DNA from: Nocardia panacis
Lineage (GTDB): Bacteria > Actinomycetota > Actinomycetes > Mycobacteriales > Mycobacteriaceae
NCBI RefSeq assembly: GCF_003598715.1
Contig: NZ_QZFU01000045.1
Location: forward strand, 62,001-126,000
DNA length: 64,000 nt
Reading direction: 5' to 3'
Part shown: positions 26,504 to 35,338 of the stretch, piece by piece
Layout of the letters: every line of letters starts with the position of its first letter
Position numbering within the stretch: position 1 is the stretch's first letter
Notes under the pieces: model-generated
Database searches by the model: none
Told to the model about the DNA's origin: nothing
What the model saw: only the letters and a program-made list of their open reading frames with translations
Translations under genes and position numbers: made by a program

Positions 26504-26516
26504 GGTCCGAAGCGTA
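26504..26516 (-). promoter_or_regulatory. Leaderless promoter of the repeat ORF / SRPBCC operon
   Basis: TACGCT (minus strand, 26516-26511) is followed by seven bases and the GTG at 26503. The same hexamer with the same arrangement precedes the RAM-domain gene at 32998. Confidence 0.5.
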
Positions 26517-26532
26517 GTGGATGGCGGCGGAT

Positions 26533-27660
26533 TCACCGCAGCAGCGTACGCAGCCGGGCGCCGAGGGCGTCCCAATGCCACTCGCGCCGCACCCACGCCC
26601 TGCCTTGCGCGCCCATGGCGGCGGCCGCGTCCCGGTCCCGCAGAATATCGACGATGGCCGCGCCGACCTCGGAGGTCCGGCGACCATTGACCACCCGACC
26701 CGTCCTGCCCTCGAGCACCGTCTCGGGCGCACCGCCCGAATTGCCCGCCACCACCGGCACTCCCGTGGCCGACGCCTCCAGGTACACGATGCCGAGTCCT
26801 TCGACATCCAGCCCGGCCCCTCGGGTGCGGCACGGCATGGCGAAGACATCGGCGATGGTGTGATGCGCGGCCAGTTCCGCCGAGGGAACCCGGCCGGTGA
26901 ACACCACGCTGTCGGCCACGTCGAGGGCCGTCGCCAGCCTGCGCAGCCGCTCCGCGTACGGTCCGCCGCCCGCGATGACCAGCACCGCGCCATCGATCTG
27001 CGCGCGGATCTCGCGCATGGCCGCGATGAGCGCATCCTGACCCTTGCGCGGCACCAGCCGCGACAGGCACAGGATGGTGGGGCGTTCGCCGAGTCCGTAG
27101 CGGGCACGCAATTCCGCGCGGGCCGCCGGATCGGGGCGGAAGGTCTCGGGATCGACTCCGGGCGGCAGATACTCCAGCCCGGCCTCCGGACCGAAGGCGG
27201 ATGCGAACCGGTTGCGGGTGTAGCGGCTGACATAGGTGACGATATCGGTGTGGCGGCCGATCGCGCCCAGCGCCTGCCGCGCCCCCGGCAGCATCGACCA
27301 ACCCACTTCGTGCCCGTGCGTACTGGCCAGGATCCGGGCCGCGCCCGCGCGGCGCAGTCCTGGCGACAGCAGCGCCAGCGGGGCGGCCGCGCCGAACCAC
27401 ACGGTGTCGCAGCCCTCGTCGCGCAGCAGGCGCGCCGCCCGCCGCAGCACCAGCGGGGTGGGCAGCATGAGGGTGGTGGGATGACGCACCACCTGGAACT
27501 TCTGTTTGGCATCGAACTTCAGGTGGCTGTCACCGCGCCAGCGCGGCGCGTACACCACCAGATCCTCGGGCCGCAGTTGATTCGTCAGCGCCTGCAGGTA
27601 GGACTGTATTCCGCCCGGCCGCGGCGGGAAATCATTGGTAACCAGCAAAGTTCGGGCCAT
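26533..27660 (-). CDS. pimB: GDP-mannose-dependent phosphatidylinositol mannosyltransferase
   Basis: A 375-residue GT4 (GT-B fold) enzyme that adds the second mannose to phosphatidylinositol monomannoside on the cytoplasmic face, an early step of PIM, lipomannan and lipoarabinomannan synthesis. Visible motifs are TNDFPPRPGGIQSYLQAL at the N-terminus, ASTHGHEVGW, LSRLVPRKGQD near 205, and the donor-site EX7E region GLDVEGLGIVYLEASATGVPVV near 300. ATG at 27660 matches the family N-terminus. Corresponds to Rv2188c. The fadD15 gene that neighbours it in M. tuberculosis is absent here. Confidence 0.93.
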   Translation of the reverse strand: MARTLLVTNDFPPRPGGIQSYLQALTNQLRPEDLVVYAPRWRGDSHLKFDAKQKFQVVRHPTTLMLPTPLVLRRAARLLRDEGCDTVWFGAAAPLALLSPGLRRAGAARILASTHGHEVGWSMLPGARQALGAIGRHTDIVTYVSRYTRNRFASAFGPEAGLEYLPPGVDPETFRPDPAARAELRARYGLGERPTILCLSRLVPRKGQDALIAAMREIRAQIDGAVLVIAGGGPYAERLRRLATALDVADSVVFTGRVPSAELAAHHTIADVFAMPCRTRGAGLDVEGLGIVYLEASATGVPVVAGNSGGAPETVLEGRTGRVVNGRRTSEVGAAIVDILRDRDAAAAMGAQGRAWVRREWHWDALGARLRTLLR

Positions 27661-27695
27661 GGGCAACAAAATACTTGGTGCGGCGCGCCCGGCTC

Positions 27696-28688
27696 TCACC
27701 CCACCTGATGGGCCAGCCAGCCGCGCCATCCGTCGACGAATTCGGCGCGGCCCGAACCGAGCGTCTCCCGCAGGATGCGATCGGTGCCTGCCGCGTCGAG
27801 GCGTCCCGCCGCGATCCGGTGATAGAGGTCGACGAGTGCGGTCTGCCCGAACCGCTCGGCGATGAACTGGTTGACCGACCATGCCTGTTCATACGCGAAT
27901 GCCGCGCCCGCGCCGCCGAATTCGCGGTCGGCGGGCAGGTCGCGCGGTGGTTCGCCCGCGCGCAGTCGCGCGGTGAGGGTGGGGGCGATCTCGGCGAACC
28001 GATGTCCCTGGCCGTGCTGGGCGACGTAGTCGGCGAAACCCTCCAGCATCCACAGCGGCGCACCGTCGACCGTGCCGGCGCGGGCGGCCACGTGGGTGAG
28101 TTCGTGGCGCAGCAGCGTGCGCAGGCCGTCGGGGCCGACGCGGGCGCTCGCGTCGGGGCCGAAGACCACCCGCTGCCCGGTCGGGCGGGTGCCCGGCACG
28201 AAGGGGTCGGCGACCGAGGCGGCGGCGATCTCGGTGGGCAGGTCCGCGCCCGCGTGCACCAGCCCGGCGAATTCGGAGATATTCGCGGTCAGCACGACGA
28301 CCGCCGAACCGGCCCAGTCACGACCCCACACCTGGCTGACCGCCGCGACCGCGCCGGGAAGTTCCCCGGCCAGCACCTCCATATCGCGGCGCTGACCGGG
28401 ATGACCGACCACCAGCGATTGCGCGCCGTCCCCGGTGGACACCCGTTCGGCGGCGAGTTCCCCGAACGGCTCCATGGTGCGACGCACCGGATCCAATCGG
28501 GGATCGCCGACGGCGGCGCGAGCCTGTCCGACGACCGAATCCGCTGAGACCGCACCGGGTTTCGGCAGCACCGAATTGGGGACGAGCAGCAGCGCGCCGC
28601 AGGCGCCGGTCAGCGCGATGACCGCGGCGATGGTCAGACAGAACCGGAGGCGGCCGCGCGCCGCCAACCACCGTCGCATCTCACCCAT
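27696..28688 (-). CDS. Membrane-anchored zinc metallopeptidase-like protein (HExxH)
   Basis: A 330-residue protein with a single N-terminal membrane segment (about 14-36) and a large extracytoplasmic domain. The zinc signature HELTH lies near residue 195, followed about 20 residues later by LEGFADYVA, whose glutamate is the third ligand of MA-clan (gluzincin) peptidases. The substrate is unknown; a wall or envelope protein is likely given the location. An ATG three codons in (28679) is an equally good start. It precedes pimB by 35 bases on the same strand and follows an NlpC/P60 gene. Confidence 0.82.
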   Translation of the reverse strand: MGEMRRWLAARGRLRFCLTIAAVIALTGACGALLLVPNSVLPKPGAVSADSVVGQARAAVGDPRLDPVRRTMEPFGELAAERVSTGDGAQSLVVGHPGQRRDMEVLAGELPGAVAAVSQVWGRDWAGSAVVVLTANISEFAGLVHAGADLPTEIAAASVADPFVPGTRPTGQRVVFGPDASARVGPDGLRTLLRHELTHVAARAGTVDGAPLWMLEGFADYVAQHGQGHRFAEIAPTLTARLRAGEPPRDLPADREFGGAGAAFAYEQAWSVNQFIAERFGQTALVDLYHRIAAGRLDAAGTDRILRETLGSGRAEFVDGWRGWLAHQVG

Positions 28689-28723
28689 GGCGAACCAGTA
28701 TCACAGCGGTCCTCCGGTGGACC

Positions 28724-29779
28724 CTAGAAGCGCCGCGCCGAATGGAAGGGCGTGGCGCCGATCGGCGCCACCGCCACCGGCACCCCGAAGGTGGAGGCAT
28801 GCACCATCAGACCGTTGCCCGCGTAGATCCCCACGTGTGAGATATCGGAGTAGAAGAAGACGATGTCGCCGGGTTGCATCTGGTCGCGGGCGACCGGGGT
28901 GCCGAAGCCCGCCTGCTGCGAACTCGTGCGTGGCACCTCCATGCCGACCTGTTTGAAGGCCCACTGCACCAAACCCGAGCAGTCGAACTGGCTCGGCCCG
29001 GTGGCGCCCCAGACGTAGGGGTCGCCGATTCGGGTGAGCGCGGCGGCCAGCGCGCTGGTGCCGCTGCCGGGCACCAGACCCTTCAGCAGTGAGTCCCGGT
29101 CGAAACCGGGTGGGAACGGTGTACCGGCCAGGGTGGCCTTGTCCCTGGTGGACAGACCCGTCCACGCCTGGACGACATCGGTGATGGCACCCGATAGGTC
29201 GGTGCGTTTGCGTTCGAGATCGGTGCGCACCGCGTCGGCCTTCTTGGCCGCGCCGCGGGCCGCCTCGTCGGCGGTGCGGGCGGTGGATTCGGCGGCGCCC
29301 GCCGTCTCGGCGGCCTTCTTGAAGCGGTCGAGTTGGTCGGCGGTTTGGGCGGAGATCAGGTCGAGGGTGGAGATCTGATCGAGCAGTTGCTGCGGGGAAT
29401 CGCTGAGCAAAACCGAGAAAAGACGGTTGGTGCGCGCGCCCTGGTAGGCGGCGATGGCCGTGCGGTCGATGATCGGTTGGTAGCGGCGGACCTCGTCCTT
29501 GGCGTCGGCGACCTTTTGGGTGGCCTCGGCCAGTTTGGCGTCGGCGTCGTGCTGCACGGCGAGTTTGCCGTCGAGATCGGACTGGGCGTCGAGCGCCTGC
29601 TGATTGAGCTGTTCGGACTGGCGGGACAGGTCGATCATCCGCTGGATGGCGTCGCCCGCGCTGGAAGGGGCGACGGTCGGATCGGCGCCTGCCGGACTAC
29701 CACCGCAGGTGGCTAGCACCCCGGCTGCGAACATGGCCCCCGCCAGACGAATACCGCGCTGTCTTCGGTGCGTGCTCAC
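28724..29779 (-). CDS. NlpC/P60 peptidoglycan endopeptidase with coiled-coil N-terminus
   Basis: A 351-residue secreted protein. A signal peptide covers about 1-32. Residues 45-210 are an Ala/Gln/Asp-rich coiled coil as in RipA/Rv2190c proteins, which masks or positions the catalytic domain. The C-terminal NlpC/P60 domain has the catalytic Cys in DCSGLVQWAF near 265, the His in DISHVGIYAGNG and a final HASTFG. It cleaves D-Glu to diaminopimelate bonds in family members. Cysteine at position 25 (LATC) is a poor lipobox. Starts at GTG; corresponds to Rv2190c. Confidence 0.92.
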   Translation of the reverse strand: MSTHRRQRGIRLAGAMFAAGVLATCGGSPAGADPTVAPSSAGDAIQRMIDLSRQSEQLNQQALDAQSDLDGKLAVQHDADAKLAEATQKVADAKDEVRRYQPIIDRTAIAAYQGARTNRLFSVLLSDSPQQLLDQISTLDLISAQTADQLDRFKKAAETAGAAESTARTADEAARGAAKKADAVRTDLERKRTDLSGAITDVVQAWTGLSTRDKATLAGTPFPPGFDRDSLLKGLVPGSGTSALAAALTRIGDPYVWGATGPSQFDCSGLVQWAFKQVGMEVPRTSSQQAGFGTPVARDQMQPGDIVFFYSDISHVGIYAGNGLMVHASTFGVPVAVAPIGATPFHSARRF

Positions 29780-29984
29780 AGCAGGCCGTGCCCCGTTCTC
29801 TCGTTGTGGCTGTCCGCGGCTCGAGCTCGAGGTGCGCCCCCGAAACTCGGGAAGGTCTCGATTAGGTTACGGAACGGCGCGGGTCGGTGTCCAGGGAAGC
29901 GATGAACCGAGCAAAATCTTGATCCCGCACCGCCCATTTCGTGCCGCGGTGGGCCGCGCCGCGCACGGCCCGACGGGGAGTCTG

Positions 29985-30551
29985 TCAGAAGCGGCGCGCG
30001 CCCGCGAACGGCATGGAGGAAATCGGCGAAACCTGTACCGGGGTGCCCGAGGTGGAGGCGTGCACCACATTGCCGTCACCCGCGTACAGGCCGGAGTGGC
30101 CGCCACCGTAGAACGACACCAGGTCGCCGGGCTGCAGGTCGCCCATCGAGATGGGGTTGCCGTAGGCGAGCTGCTCGCCGCTGGTGCGCGGCACGTTCGC
30201 GCCCGCCTCGCGATAGGACCACTGGACCAGGCCGGAGCAGTCGAAGGCGTTGGGGCCTGCGGCGCCGTAGACGTAAGGTGCGCCGACCTTGCTGAGTGCG
30301 GCGTCGAGGGCCGACTCGCCCAGGGTCTTCCCGGGGGCGGAGAATGGCGGCGCGGGCAGCTCGATACCGGGCAGGCCGCCGGGGGGCAGCGGGATCTCAT
30401 TGGGGATCTCGAAGGTTCCCACACCGGGGATGGTCACCGGCTGGGCCGACGCGGGGGCGGCCGGAAGCAGGAACGCGCCGAGGGTGGCAGCGCCGACAGC
30501 TCCGAAGGCGACGGCACGCCGCGCCTGTCGCTTGACGGTGTTGGTCTCCAT
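29985..30551 (-). CDS. Small secreted NlpC/P60 peptidoglycan endopeptidase
   Basis: A 188-residue protein with a Sec signal peptide ending ASAQP near residue 38, a proline-rich linker (about 40-80) and an NlpC/P60 domain whose Cys is in DCSGLVQWSY and His in GHSGLYAGDG. It lacks the coiled coil of its downstream neighbour, like the RipB/RipD class. Both end in the same FxxARRF tail, so they are tandem paralogues. The ATG at 30551 is followed by a normal signal sequence; a longer frame upstream is less likely. The 498-base upstream spacer contains a Crp-type site. Confidence 0.92.
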   Translation of the reverse strand: METNTVKRQARRAVAFGAVGAATLGAFLLPAAPASAQPVTIPGVGTFEIPNEIPLPPGGLPGIELPAPPFSAPGKTLGESALDAALSKVGAPYVYGAAGPNAFDCSGLVQWSYREAGANVPRTSGEQLAYGNPISMGDLQPGDLVSFYGGGHSGLYAGDGNVVHASTSGTPVQVSPISSMPFAGARRF

Positions 30552-31049
30552 GATGCGGTACTTCCAATCTGCCCCGCGACGCCGCACCCGGTGGCGCGTC
30601 GGACTCCGCGAGGTCTCGAAAAGATTACGAACACATCACGGCGGTTTGTAAAGTCACCGCTTTCCGAAATGGCCGTGCACCACAATTTCACTCGAGATCA
30701 AATGCGAGATATCTCACAACAATCACGAAAAGATAACTCTCGGTTGAATTCCGGGAGTCGTCGGTCCGCTACCCGGATCGATCCGGGCGGTGCGGGTACG
30801 ACTCGCGGCGTACGGGGTATCAGGGTTTCCCCTGGTCGGTTGGCGCGTCATTGACACTGTGCGCCACACGATCGATGACCTAACGGTCTGTTTTCGGCAA
30901 CCCCGGTGGGACGGTCCGTCCGCCGGGGGGTGACAATCCGACACGCCCGAAGGATTCATGCGATCCCTACAAAACTGTGATCTGTATCACATTTTATAAT
31001 TCGAGATCATTTCGCCCGTTTCCGAGCGAAATCCGTCCGATGTAATTCG
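30552..31049 (+). other. Divergent regulatory spacer between NlpC/P60 and nuclease genes
   Basis: This 498-base spacer is markedly AT-richer at its right end than the surroundings. It contains a perfect Crp-type palindrome and a consensus TATAAT (separate entry). A 78-codon minus-strand frame (30723-30959) has no recognisable features and is not supported as a gene. Confidence 0.6.
30976..31000 (+). promoter_or_regulatory. Crp/GlxR-type operator with TATAAT promoter
   Basis: TGTGA-N6-TCACA at 30976-30991 is an exact match to the cAMP-receptor consensus used by E. coli CRP and actinobacterial Crp/GlxR. TATAAT at 30995-31000 is a perfect -10 for the plus strand; the palindrome covers the -35 zone, so binding would most likely repress or tune the nuclease gene. 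The minus-strand NlpC/P60 gene starts about 430 bases away and could also be affected. Confidence 0.8.
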
Positions 31050-32915
31050 ATGCACGCGGCGCGATCAGACCTGTCGTACCCGCGCCCTACGCTGCACGCC
31101 GTGCCCGTCCCAGCGCCGCGCCTGGCCAGACCCACCCAACTGGCGTTCGACGAACTCGACACGCCCCTCTACGACACCACCTTCGTCGTGGTCGACCTGG
31201 AGACCACCGGAACCAGTCCGGGCGACGACGCCATCACCGAGATCGGCGCGGTCAAGGTGCGCGGCGGCGAGGTGCTCGGCGAATTCGCCACCCTGGTCGA
31301 TCCGGGCCGTGCGATCCCGCCCGCCGTCATCCAGATCACCGGCATCACCACGGCGATGGTCCGGGCGGCGCCGCGCATCGAGGCGGTGCTGCCCGGCTTC
31401 CTGGAGTTCGCCGCGGGCGCGGTGCTCGTCGCCCACAATGCCCGCTTCGACACCGCCTTCCTGCGGGCCGCCGCGGCCGCGAGCGATACGCCGTGGCCCG
31501 CCCCGCAGGTGCTGTGCACCGTGAAACTGGCGCGGCGCGTCCTGGGCCGCGATGAAGCGCCCTCCGTGCGGCTCGGCGTCCTGGCCCGGCTGCTCGGCGC
31601 GAGCACCGAACCCACCCACCGCGCCCTCGACGACGCCAGGGCCACCGTCGACGTGCTGCACGCGCTCATCGCCCGCGTCGGCAACCAGGGCGTGCACAGC
31701 CTCACCGAACTCCTGGACTACCTCCCGAACGTGACGCCGCGCCGGCGCGCGAAACGGGTGTTCGCGCAGGATCTTCCAGCGCTGCCCGGCGTCTACCTGT
31801 TCCGAGGTCCGAGCGACGAAGTCCTCTATATAGGGACCGCGGTGAATCTGCGGCGGCGAGTGCGCACCTATTTCACCGGTTCGGAGACCCGAGGTCGCAT
31901 GCGCGAGATGGTCGAACTGGCCACCCGCGTCGACCACGTGGTCTGCGCGCACGGCCTGGAGGCGGGGGTACGCGAGTTGCGGCTGCTGGTCGCGCACACC
32001 CCGCCTTACAATCGGCGCTCGAAATTTCCCAAGCGCGGTTGGTGGATCTCCCTGACCGCCGAACCCTTCCCGCGTTTCGCCGTGGTGCGCACCCCGACGC
32101 GCGACGCGATCGGCCCCTTCCCGGCCCGCGCCGACGCGGCCGAGACCGCGGCGGTCATCGCGGAATTCACCGGTCTGCGCACCTGCACCGCCCGCCTGCC
32201 CCGCGACGGCGCGCATACCTGCCCGCCCGCCGTTGTCGGCGGCTGCCCCGCCGCCGGAGCGGCCCCGCTGGATCGCGCCGCCTACGCTCCCGCGCCGCGA
32301 CTGGTGCGGGATCTCTTCGCCGGTCGCTCCGACGCGACACTGCACACGATGCTCGATCGCATCGAAACGCATTCCGCCGCGCAGCATTTCGAGGCCGCCG
32401 CGCGATTGCGCGATCGCACCGCCGCGCTCATCGGTGTTCTGCGCCGCATCCAGCGGCTCGCGGCTATCGCCCGCATCGCCGAACTCGTCGTCGCCCACCC
32501 GGACGGGGCAGGCGGGTGGGAGTTCTCCGTCATTCGATACGGCCGACTCGCGGGCGCGGGCGTCGCCGCACGCGGAACGCCGCCCATGCCGGTTGTAGAA
32601 CGGATCGTCGCGGCCGCCGAGACGGTGATCCCTGTTGGTGACGCATCGCAGGAGGAGGTCCTCCGGCCCGAACACACTCCTATACATATGGCCTCGCACG
32701 AGCCCCACGACGACGGTCCACCATTGCGCGGAGCGTCACCCGACGAAATCGCGGTGATCGCACGCTGGCTGGCCCGCCCCGGCGTACGCATCGTCCACAC
32801 CAGCGAGGGCTATCGGGAACCGCGCTACGGTGCCGCCCGGTGGGCAGGCTGGGCCGAGGTCGCGGCCGCGGCGGCGCGCGGCAACCCTCTTCAGGACGAG
32901 TATCTGGATAGGTAG
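31050..32915 (+). CDS. DEDDh exonuclease fused to GIY-YIG (UvrC-like) nuclease
   Basis: A 621-residue fusion. The N-terminal DnaQ-like 3'-5' exonuclease (about 40-210) shows VDLETTGTSPGDDAITEIGA, LVAHNARFDTAFL and THRALDDARATVDVLH, giving the DEDDh residues. The GIY-YIG domain follows at about 245-325 (LPGVYLF then EVLYIGTAVNLRRRVRTYF), and a UVR-like helix pair lies near 440-470. The UvrC C-terminal endonuclease and HhH parts are absent. Rv2191 has this architecture. It probably trims damaged or branched DNA; the exact substrate is unknown. Promoter with Crp site is upstream. Confidence 0.9.
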   Translation: MHAARSDLSYPRPTLHAVPVPAPRLARPTQLAFDELDTPLYDTTFVVVDLETTGTSPGDDAITEIGAVKVRGGEVLGEFATLVDPGRAIPPAVIQITGITTAMVRAAPRIEAVLPGFLEFAAGAVLVAHNARFDTAFLRAAAAASDTPWPAPQVLCTVKLARRVLGRDEAPSVRLGVLARLLGASTEPTHRALDDARATVDVLHALIARVGNQGVHSLTELLDYLPNVTPRRRAKRVFAQDLPALPGVYLFRGPSDEVLYIGTAVNLRRRVRTYFTGSETRGRMREMVELATRVDHVVCAHGLEAGVRELRLLVAHTPPYNRRSKFPKRGWWISLTAEPFPRFAVVRTPTRDAIGPFPARADAAETAAVIAEFTGLRTCTARLPRDGAHTCPPAVVGGCPAAGAAPLDRAAYAPAPRLVRDLFAGRSDATLHTMLDRIETHSAAQHFEAAARLRDRTAALIGVLRRIQRLAAIARIAELVVAHPDGAGGWEFSVIRYGRLAGAGVAARGTPPMPVVERIVAAAETVIPVGDASQEEVLRPEHTPIHMASHEPHDDGPPLRGASPDEIAVIARWLARPGVRIVHTSEGYREPRYGAARWAGWAEVAAAAARGNPLQDEYLDR

Positions 32916-32985
32916 CGCCTGCACGAGCCTGATTTCGCGACGGAACCACTTCCGCCCAGCAGCCGGGCGCGGGCCGGTGTCCCAC

Positions 32986-32997
32986 TACGCTGAGCCC
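32986..32997 (+). promoter_or_regulatory. RAM-domain gene leaderless promoter (-10 box)
   Basis: TACGCT at 32986-32991 is followed by six bases and the ATG at 32998. No Shine-Dalgarno is present. Confidence 0.55.
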
Positions 32998-33273
32998 ATG
33001 ATTACCGCGATCGTGATGATCAATGCCGACAGCGGCCGCATTCCGGAGACCGCGCAGGCTCTGGCCGACACCGCCGGTGTCGCCGAGGTCTACTCCTGCG
33101 CAGGCGAGGTCGACCTGATCGCGGTCGTGCGGGTGCGCGACCACGAGCAGATCGCCGAGGTGGTGACCAATCGGATCGACAAGGTGGCGGGCGTGGTGCG
33201 CACCATCACGCATATCGCGTTCAAGTCCTATCGGCGCGCCGACGTGGAAGCCGGATTCTCGCTGGGCGAGTGA
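32998..33273 (+). CDS. Stand-alone Lrp/AsnC ligand-binding (RAM) domain protein
   Basis: A 91-residue protein consisting only of the alpha-beta RAM domain: TAIVMINADSGRIPETAQAL, the SCAGEVDLIAVVRVRD core and the ITHIAFKSYRRAD ending. The helix-turn-helix that Lrp/AsnC regulators carry is missing. Such proteins form dimers to decamers that bind amino acids and may act as effector partners of full Lrp proteins. It converges on trpD with an eight-base gap. The start is set by the -10 box and the family N-terminus. Confidence 0.88.
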   Translation: MITAIVMINADSGRIPETAQALADTAGVAEVYSCAGEVDLIAVVRVRDHEQIAEVVTNRIDKVAGVVRTITHIAFKSYRRADVEAGFSLGE

Positions 33274-33281
33274 GCCTTTCG

Positions 33282-34346
33282 CTAGAGCGAGTTGGTGAGC
33301 GTCGCCCAGCGCTCCAGGAGCGCGGCGGCGGCGCCCGAATCGATGGCCCGCCCCGCCCGCGCCGCGCCGCGCGCCAACTCCTCGTGCAAGTCCATCTCGT
33401 GGTCGACCGTGCCCAGTGACAGGTCGTAGGCGAGGATGGCCGCCGCCGAATTCACCAGCACCGCGTCCCGGACCGGTCCGACCTTCCCGGCGAACACATC
33501 CCTGGCCACCTGTGCGTTGACCGTGGCGTCCCCGCCGCGCAGCGCGTCCAGATCGGCTCGGGCGATACCGATGCGGGTCGGGTCGATGGTCGTCTCGCGC
33601 ATCCGGCCCCCGGAGACCACGAAGGCGTGGGTGGTGTCGGAGATGGTGATCTCGTCCAACCCGTCATTGCCGCGCACCACCAGCGCGCTGGATCCGCGTT
33701 CGGTGAACACGCCCGCGATCACCGCGAGCAGATCCGGGAACGCGCAGCCGATGAGACCGGCGCGGGGCTGCGCCGGATTGGTCAGCGGACCAAGCACATT
33801 GAAGACCGTGGGAATACCGATCTCGCTGCGCGCCTGCCCGGCGTAGCGCAGCGCGGGGTGGAACAGCGGCGCGAAACAGAATCCGATCCCCATCTCGCGC
33901 ACGCAGCGCGCCACCGCCTCCGGACCGAGCGCCAGCTTCACCCCCAGCGCCTCGAGCACATCGGCGCCGCCGCTCTTGGAGGATGCGGCGCGGTTGCCGT
34001 GCTTGACCACCGGCACCCCGGCCGCCGCCACCACGATCGAGGACATGGTGGAGATATTCACCGAACCCGAGCGGTCCCCGCCCGTGCCGACGATATCCAC
34101 CGCGTCGCCGTCGATGTGGACGAGTCGGGCGTGCCGCAGCATGCCCGCGGCCAGGCCGGTCAGTTCCGACGGGGTCGGACCCTTGATCTTGATGGCCACA
34201 CCGAACGCGGCGATCTGCGCGGAAGTGGCGTTATCGGTGAAGATCTCGTTGATCACCCACGCCGTATCGTCGGCGGCGAGATCGCCGCCGTCCGCGAGAG
34301 TTCCGAGCACCTGCGGCCAGTTCCGCACAGTCATCGCGATGTCCAC
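33282..34346 (-). CDS. trpD: Anthranilate phosphoribosyltransferase
   Basis: A 354-residue enzyme of tryptophan synthesis that joins anthranilate to phosphoribosyl pyrophosphate. Motifs GTGGDRSGSVNISTMSS (PRPP site, about 86-102) and KHGNRAASSKSGGADVLEALG, followed by RYAGQARSEIGIPTVFNVLGPLTNP, are complete. It starts with GTG; an ATG four codons in is better spaced from GGGAGAA. It is monocistronic here, far from other trp genes, as in M. tuberculosis (Rv2192c next to ctaE). Confidence 0.95.
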   Translation of the reverse strand: MDIAMTVRNWPQVLGTLADGGDLAADDTAWVINEIFTDNATSAQIAAFGVAIKIKGPTPSELTGLAAGMLRHARLVHIDGDAVDIVGTGGDRSGSVNISTMSSIVVAAAGVPVVKHGNRAASSKSGGADVLEALGVKLALGPEAVARCVREMGIGFCFAPLFHPALRYAGQARSEIGIPTVFNVLGPLTNPAQPRAGLIGCAFPDLLAVIAGVFTERGSSALVVRGNDGLDEITISDTTHAFVVSGGRMRETTIDPTRIGIARADLDALRGGDATVNAQVARDVFAGKVGPVRDAVLVNSAAAILAYDLSLGTVDHEMDLHEELARGAARAGRAIDSGAAAALLERWATLTNSL

Positions 34347-34664
34347 TTCTCCCGTCGGCTCAACCCGGCGCGCACCGGGTTGTCCCGAAGCAGCCTAGTG
34401 GCGCAGTCGGCGAAGCCGTCCATAGACCTGCGCGCGGCCGGAGCGAAGGCGGAGGTACGCCTTGGTTGGCCTGGAGATTCGGGCTCACCCACCCGCCGTG
34501 CGCATCTCAGGTTCCTCTCATCCGGACCTGTCATGATCGGGTCCACGCGACCAACACGCCGCGCCGCCATTCGAGACCGGCTCTGTCCGTGCGTTTTCCG
34601 ACACGGAACAACAAGTTTCGCACCCGGCTACTCCTGTCGTACTACGACGAGTCATACTTACCGC
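34347..34664 (+). other. Divergent trpD/ctaE spacer
   Basis: This 318-base spacer carries the promoters of the two divergent genes. The plus-strand frame through it is an in-frame extension upstream of ctaE without similarity. No terminator or clear operator was seen. Confidence 0.5.
34653..34664 (+). promoter_or_regulatory. Possible ctaE leaderless -10 box
   Basis: CATACT at 34653-34658 is six bases before the GTG at 34665, the same geometry as the other leaderless starts here, though the first base deviates from TANNNT. Confidence 0.35.
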
Positions 34665-35276
34665 GTGACGACCGCAGTAGGGACACCAGGATCGGCCATT
34701 ACCCAGCGTGTGCATTCGCTGAACCGGCCCAACATGGTCAGCGTCGGTACCATCATCTGGCTGTCGAGCGAGCTGATGTTCTTCGCGGGCCTGTTCGCGA
34801 TGTATTTCGTGGCCCGTGCCCAGGCCCACGGCAACTGGCCGCCGGAACCGACCGAGCTGAACATGAAGCTCGCCGTGCCGGTTACCACCGTGCTGGTCTT
34901 GTCGTCGTTCACCTGCCAGATGGGCGTGTTCGCCGCCGAGAAGGGCGACGTGTTCGGCCTGCGGCGCTGGTACGTCCTCACCCTGATCATGGGCGCGTTC
35001 TTCGTCGCCGGTCAGGCCTACGAGTACACGAACCTGGTCCGCGAGGGCACCTCGATCTCCAGCAGCGCCTACGGCTCGGTGTTCTACATCACCACCGGTT
35101 TCCACGGTCTGCACGTCATCGGCGGCCTCATCGCCTTCGTGTTCCTGCTCATCCGCACCAAGGTGAGCAAGTTCACCCCGGCCCAGGCCACCTCGGCGAT
35201 CGTCGTCTCGTACTACTGGCACTTCGTCGACATCGTGTGGATCGGGCTGTTCGCCACGATCTACTTCGTCCGCTGA
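34665..35276 (+). CDS. ctaE: Cytochrome c oxidase subunit III
   Basis: A 203-residue five-helix subunit of the aa3 oxidase. Conserved features are SLNRPNMVSVGTIIWLSSELMFFAGLFAMYF, the QAYEYTNL segment, TTGFHGLHVIGGLIAF and YYWHFVDIVWIGLF, which include the lipid-pocket and proton-path residues of the family. The open frame begins much further upstream, but the family N-terminus and the -10 spacing place the start at the GTG at 34665. It leads the ctaE-qcrC-qcrA-qcrB operon; qcrC starts 62 bases downstream. Confidence 0.94.
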   Translation: MTTAVGTPGSAITQRVHSLNRPNMVSVGTIIWLSSELMFFAGLFAMYFVARAQAHGNWPPEPTELNMKLAVPVTTVLVLSSFTCQMGVFAAEKGDVFGLRRWYVLTLIMGAFFVAGQAYEYTNLVREGTSISSSAYGSVFYITTGFHGLHVIGGLIAFVFLLIRTKVSKFTPAQATSAIVVSYYWHFVDIVWIGLFATIYFVR

Positions 35277-35338
35277 TCCGCGCGGGCACAGCACATCAGC
35301 AGCATTAGTCGGTTCCGTCTACTTCCAAAGGGACACAG

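Noticed and set aside
30723..30959. A 78-codon minus-strand ORF upstream of the NlpC/P60 gene
   Set aside because: No ribosome site, Arg/Thr/Pro-rich random composition and no recognised domain.
30552..31049. A c-di-AMP (ydaO) riboswitch upstream of the NlpC/P60 gene, as occurs in some actinobacteria
   Set aside because: I looked for the conserved GGGG-GAA and CCGAA-CCG-CAGCTC-type segments on the minus strand and found only scattered partial matches in the wrong order.
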